DNA of 18,714 bases from Acholeplasmataceae bacterium. GTDB taxonomy: Bacteria > Bacillota_I > Bacilli_A > Acholeplasmatales > Acholeplasmataceae. The notes below the pieces were generated by a model, which saw only the letters and a program-made list of their open reading frames with translations, was not told the origin of the DNA and ran no database searches. Position numbers and translations under genes: made by a program. The DNA lies in the NCBI GenBank assembly GCA_016934175.1, contig JAFGTI010000081.1:1-18714 (forward strand). The letters are read 5' to 3'. Of the stretch, positions 15,902 through 18,714 are shown piece by piece. Every line of letters begins with the position of its first letter. Positions within the stretch are counted from its first letter, which is position 1.

Positions 15902-16747
15902 ATGAATGATTTATATGAAAAAATAGTCGCTTATCAAGCCCGAGGCTTAGATATGGTTTTAATCACTGCTGTTGAGAAAAGTGGTGAAGGACCTGTTGAG
16001 TTAGGAAAGAAGTTACTCGTTGTTGAAACTGGAGTTTTCTTTGGTACGGTTGGCGGTGGAGCGTTAGAGCATTATGCAATTAATCAAGCAAAACAGTTAA
16101 TTAAGAAAAGAACACATTTAACTGAAAAATATTTATTAGATAAAGGTAAAGTGACACCTGAAGCAAAGACATTGCCCATGGTTTGTGGTGGCACTGTCAC
16201 ATTGTTTTATGAGTTTTTAGGTGTAAAAAATTATGTTTATATATTTGGTGGCGGACATGTGGGACAAGCTCTAGTTAAAGTATTAAAACCATTAAATTTC
16301 CATGTTACCGTAATCGATGAAAGAAAGGAAATTATAGATGGATTCGAGGGTGGAGATGTTGTGATTCATCAGCATTTCGCACCTTACATTGAAGAAAAGG
16401 GTATTAAAGATCATAGTTTTGTTGTAGTTTGTACACCATCACATGCCTATGACTATCATGTGATCAATAAAATTATTGAACTTAAGTTAAAGCCTAAATA
16501 TATAGGTATGCTATGTTCAATTGAAAAATTAAAAGATTATCTCAAAGAAACTTATAAAAGATTTGGCGAAGATGTAAATTTGGATAACTTTTATTCACCC
16601 ATTGGACTGGATTTAGGCGGTGGAGCACCTGAAGATATCGCAATTTCGATTGCAGCTGAAATATTAGCTATACATTTTGACAAGTTAGGTCAAAAACATA
16701 TGCGGGAGGCTATTGATGATCACAATCGTTACTGGAAAAATAAATGA
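15902..16747 (+). CDS. xdhC: XdhC-family molybdenum-enzyme maturation factor
   Basis: XdhC proteins bind the molybdenum cofactor, promote its sulfuration and deliver it to xanthine dehydrogenase-type enzymes. The 281-residue product has the N-terminal XdhC/CoxI domain with GTVGGGALEH near residues 48-57 and a conserved MVCGG motif near residue 94, whose Cys is a candidate cofactor contact. A C-terminal Rossmann domain begins with FGGGHVGQAL (GGG at 116-118). The end carries GLDLGGGAPEDIAISIAAEILA, typical of the family. No strong Shine-Dalgarno precedes the start, unlike its neighbours, so translation may be weaker. Its last 32 bases overlap the next gene. Its presence supports a sulfurated, purine-hydroxylase-type cofactor. 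Confidence 0.9.
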   Translation: MNDLYEKIVAYQARGLDMVLITAVEKSGEGPVELGKKLLVVETGVFFGTVGGGALEHYAINQAKQLIKKRTHLTEKYLLDKGKVTPEAKTLPMVCGGTVTLFYEFLGVKNYVYIFGGGHVGQALVKVLKPLNFHVTVIDERKEIIDGFEGGDVVIHQHFAPYIEEKGIKDHSFVVVCTPSHAYDYHVINKIIELKLKPKYIGMLCSIEKLKDYLKETYKRFGEDVNLDNFYSPIGLDLGGGAPEDIAISIAAEILAIHFDKLGQKHMREAIDDHNRYWKNK

Positions 16748-17195
16748 AGGTAAGACAACGACTTTAAAAGCACATTACCATGAACATAAAAAAGGTGATG
16801 GCTTTATCTCGGAAAAGAAAATGGCGGATCAAAAAGTTCATAGTTATACATCAATCAGATTATCAACCCAAGAACATAAACTATTGATGCTCCATGAATA
16901 CTATTATTCTGAAAGTTTTGCTAGTGCTGGTAAAATTGGTCCATATTTTATCAATCTTTTTACTTTGGACTGGATTGAAAAATCAATTAGCAAGATGATT
17001 GAAGAACGCATTGAACCTATTTATCTAGATGAGATAGGTATATTAGAAATTAAAGGCTATGGTTATGATCGAATTTTAAGAAAAATGATTGATTCAAAAC
17101 TCGATTTAATTATCTCGGCGAGAGAAGATTTATTTCAATCAATTATCCAAACCTATGAACTTAAGGATGTTAAATATCTAAAAGTAAAAAGATAG
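16716..17195 (+). CDS. Small P-loop NTPase, THEP1-like, associated with a molybdenum hydroxylase operon
   Basis: 159 residues. The Walker A motif TGKINEGKTTT is at residues 6-16 and a Walker B-like YLDEIGILEIKG near residue 105 resembles the DEIG-x-LE motif of the THEP1 nucleoside-triphosphatase family. I place the start at ATG 16716, 6 bases after GGGAGG (16704-16709); the TTG just before it (16713) is less well spaced. The gene overlaps xdhC by 32 bases in another frame, an unusually long overlap for this operon. Family members hydrolyse nucleotides in vitro, but the physiological role here is unknown. A link to cofactor insertion, or to the selenium chemistry of anaerobic hydroxylases, is an inference from position only. 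It does not look like YqeC. Confidence 0.7.
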   Translation: MITIVTGKINEGKTTTLKAHYHEHKKGDGFISEKKMADQKVHSYTSIRLSTQEHKLLMLHEYYYSESFASAGKIGPYFINLFTLDWIEKSISKMIEERIEPIYLDEIGILEIKGYGYDRILRKMIDSKLDLIISAREDLFQSIIQTYELKDVKYLKVKR

Positions 17196-17204
17196 GAGAT
17201 TATC

Positions 17205-18512
17205 ATGTACGATAAAGCACTCATCAACGGGAAGATATATTTTAAAAGTGGATGGCAATACCAAAATATTTATATTGAAGGTGAAAAGATTGCTTTAATT
17301 AGTGATCAGCTTTTACCTGCAAAAGAAATTATAGATGTTTTAGGATATGAAGTTTTACCTGGTGTTATTGATCCACATGTTCATTTTGAACTTGATTTGG
17401 GGTTTATAAAATCTGTTGATGATTTCTATTCAGGTAGTGTTGCTGCTGCGTATGGGGGTGTGACATCGTATGTTGATTTCTTAGAACCTGTAGATAATGT
17501 AGAAGACTTAGAAAAAGCTTTTTATCATCGATTATCACTTGCAAAAAAAAGTGTAGTTGATTATCATTTTCATGCATGTATTAAGAATCCTAAAGGCGAT
17601 TTAGAAGTTTTCGTTAAAAAGATGAAGGCACTAGGGATGAATACTTTGAAACTTTTTACAACATATTCTGATTCCAATCGTAGAACTTACGATCCTGAAA
17701 TTATTGAATTACTCGAACTATCTAAGAAATATCATTTTTTGATTATGGCACATATTGAAAATGATGATTTAATTACGTTGGATCCTAAATTTACATATCG
17801 CGACTTGTTAAAGAGTAGACCACAGATTAGTGAAACAACAGAAGCGCTAAAACTCGCTGAATATACGAGACAAACAGGTGGATGGATGTATATGGTCCAT
17901 TTGAGTAGTGGAAAAACTTTAGAAGCATTGATTCAAAATTATCCTGATATTTTGAATCAGCATTTCTTTATCGAAAGTTGCCCTCAATATTTTTCTTTCA
18001 CAAATGAGGTTTTAAATAAGCACGATGGATATTTATATACGTTTGCTCCACCACTAAGAAGTGCTCATGAAAAAGATTTATTATTATATCATCAAGATGC
18101 AGTTTATACAATTGGCACAGACCATTGTGCATTTATGAAGAAAGATAAGGATCAGCTAACATTAGCAAAAACTCCATTAGGTATCGGAGGGATTGAGCAT
18201 GCTTTAGGGGTGATGCGCTATCATCTCAAAGATCAAACAATTGATAAAATGACAAAAAGAGTAGCTTATACGCAATCTTTAAGAAGCAAAGGAGAAATTT
18301 CTGAAGGTTTCGATGCAGACTTGGTTGTCTTTAAACCAGATAATTCTATGAAGGTTCATGGAAATCATGGAACATGTGATTATTCAGTTTATGAAAATCA
18401 TCCTTCAGCTGGACAGGTTATATCAACTATATTAAGAGGACAATTTGTTATTAAAGATGGTGAGTTTGTCGGAGGTAAGGGACAGTGGATAAAAGGAAGT
18501 GATTTCCATTGA
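17205..18512 (+). CDS. hyuA: Hydantoinase/dihydropyrimidinase-family amidohydrolase (HyuA-like)
   Basis: A cyclic-amide hydrolase of the D-hydantoinase/dihydropyrimidinase family, 435 residues. The full binuclear metal site is visible: His58 and His60 (DPHVHFEL), the carboxylatable Lys149 (TLKLFTTYS, Lys150 in dihydropyrimidinases), His183 (AHIEND), His232 (VHLSSG) and Asp306 (GTDHCAF). It should therefore be an active enzyme rather than a collapsin-response-type relative. In E. coli and gut anaerobes, hyuA/hydA homologues are encoded with xanthine dehydrogenase and ssnA in purine/urate-degradation clusters, so a ring-opened purine intermediate is a plausible substrate. It follows the NTPase gene after 9 bases with a TAGGAGA site at 17193-17199, and its stop overlaps the next start. 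Allantoinase is a less likely alternative. Confidence 0.85.
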   Translation: MYDKALINGKIYFKSGWQYQNIYIEGEKIALISDQLLPAKEIIDVLGYEVLPGVIDPHVHFELDLGFIKSVDDFYSGSVAAAYGGVTSYVDFLEPVDNVEDLEKAFYHRLSLAKKSVVDYHFHACIKNPKGDLEVFVKKMKALGMNTLKLFTTYSDSNRRTYDPEIIELLELSKKYHFLIMAHIENDDLITLDPKFTYRDLLKSRPQISETTEALKLAEYTRQTGGWMYMVHLSSGKTLEALIQNYPDILNQHFFIESCPQYFSFTNEVLNKHDGYLYTFAPPLRSAHEKDLLLYHQDAVYTIGTDHCAFMKKDKDQLTLAKTPLGIGGIEHALGVMRYHLKDQTIDKMTKRVAYTQSLRSKGEISEGFDADLVVFKPDNSMKVHGNHGTCDYSVYENHPSAGQVISTILRGQFVIKDGEFVGGKGQWIKGSDFH

Positions 18513-18714
18513 TTAAAGCAATCGTTAATGCACGTATTTATGATTTCAATCAATTTATTGAAGATGGATTTGTTATTTTTGATGACAAAATTTTGAGTGT
18601 GGGATCAATGACAGAATTTATAAATGATAACTATCATTTGATTGATGGTAAAGATCATTTGGTTTGTCCGGGTCTAATCAACAGTCATACACATATTTAT
18701 TCTACGTTTGCTAG
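18509..18714 (+). CDS. ssnA: SsnA-like aminohydrolase, 3'-truncated by the window edge
   Basis: Only the first 68 codons are present. The start is TTG 18509 in a TTGA overlap with the hyuA stop, with AAAGGAAG (18492-18499) 9 bases upstream. The N-terminus reads as an amidohydrolase beta-sandwich (MIKAIVNARIYDFNQFIEDG) leading to CPGLINSHTHIYSTFAR. This is the first metal motif HTH in the wording typical of SsnA and related guanine/chlorohydrolase-type deaminases. SsnA genes are regular members of molybdenum-hydroxylase/hydantoinase purine clusters. A related cytosine/guanine deaminase cannot be excluded from this fragment. Confidence 0.75.
   Translation, partial: MIKAIVNARIYDFNQFIEDGFVIFDDKILSVGSMTEFINDNYHLIDGKDHLVCPGLINSHTHIYSTFA

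Noticed and set aside
1..18714. UGA read as tryptophan (mycoplasma code)
   Set aside because: Several genes end in TGA at natural family lengths, with the next start overlapping it, and Trp is TGG throughout.
1..18714. CRISPR arrays, tRNA or rRNA genes, insertion sequences
   Set aside because: I saw no repeat-spacer pattern, no tRNA or rRNA signatures, and no transposase or terminal inverted repeats. The window is dense in metabolic operons.

Overview
The window looks like a chromosome segment from a low-GC bacterium of the Bacillota/Mycoplasmatota type. Base composition is AT-rich, Shine-Dalgarno sites are strong (AAGGAGG type), ATGA-type stop/start overlaps are frequent, and TTG starts occur. 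UGA is used as a real stop and Trp is UGG, so this is not a UGA=Trp mollicute. An Acholeplasma/Izemoplasma-like or Erysipelotrichia-like host is my best guess, from style only. Every gene is on the + strand and metabolism appears anaerobic and fermentative.

Layout. (1) 1-1853: the 3' part of ptsI (enzyme I of the sugar PTS), then ptsH (HPr) and a terminator. (2) 1887-8407: a complete histidine-utilisation operon, hutH, hutU (long form), ftcD, hutI and a separate fchA/cyclodeaminase gene. It has an extended -10 promoter, a near-perfect CcpA cre operator just downstream, and a weak terminator. (3) 8421-10970: a strong promoter, a cobalamin riboswitch with an intrinsic terminator as expression platform, and three genes. 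These encode a lipoprotein joining a transcobalamin-like DUF4430 domain to a helical-repeat domain, a membrane-anchored single DUF4430 protein, and an ECF-type S component; a strong terminator follows. (4) 11104-18714: a tightly packed molybdenum-hydroxylase operon. It holds a MocA-like nucleotidyltransferase, FAD, 2Fe-2S and molybdopterin subunits, an unknown membrane protein, XdhC, a small P-loop NTPase, a hydantoinase-family amidohydrolase and the start of an SsnA-like aminohydrolase. It runs off the right edge.

How they fit. The hut genes turn histidine into glutamate plus a formimino group, which is passed to tetrahydrofolate and deaminated to methenyl-THF. The Mo-hydroxylase/hydantoinase/SsnA set resembles the anaerobic purine/urate catabolism clusters of enterobacteria and clostridia. 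Clostridial purine fermentation also feeds formimino groups into folate, so the cyclodeaminase could serve both routes. The B12 module between them fits a host that salvages corrinoids, for example for a B12-dependent glutamate fermentation; no such enzyme is visible here.

The most interesting element is the riboswitch-controlled operon at 8421-10970. It looks like a bacterial counterpart of the animal intrinsic factor/transcobalamin fold, with the two domains in the opposite order, coupled to an ECF transporter S component. The function is inferred from riboswitch control and fold resemblance, not shown.
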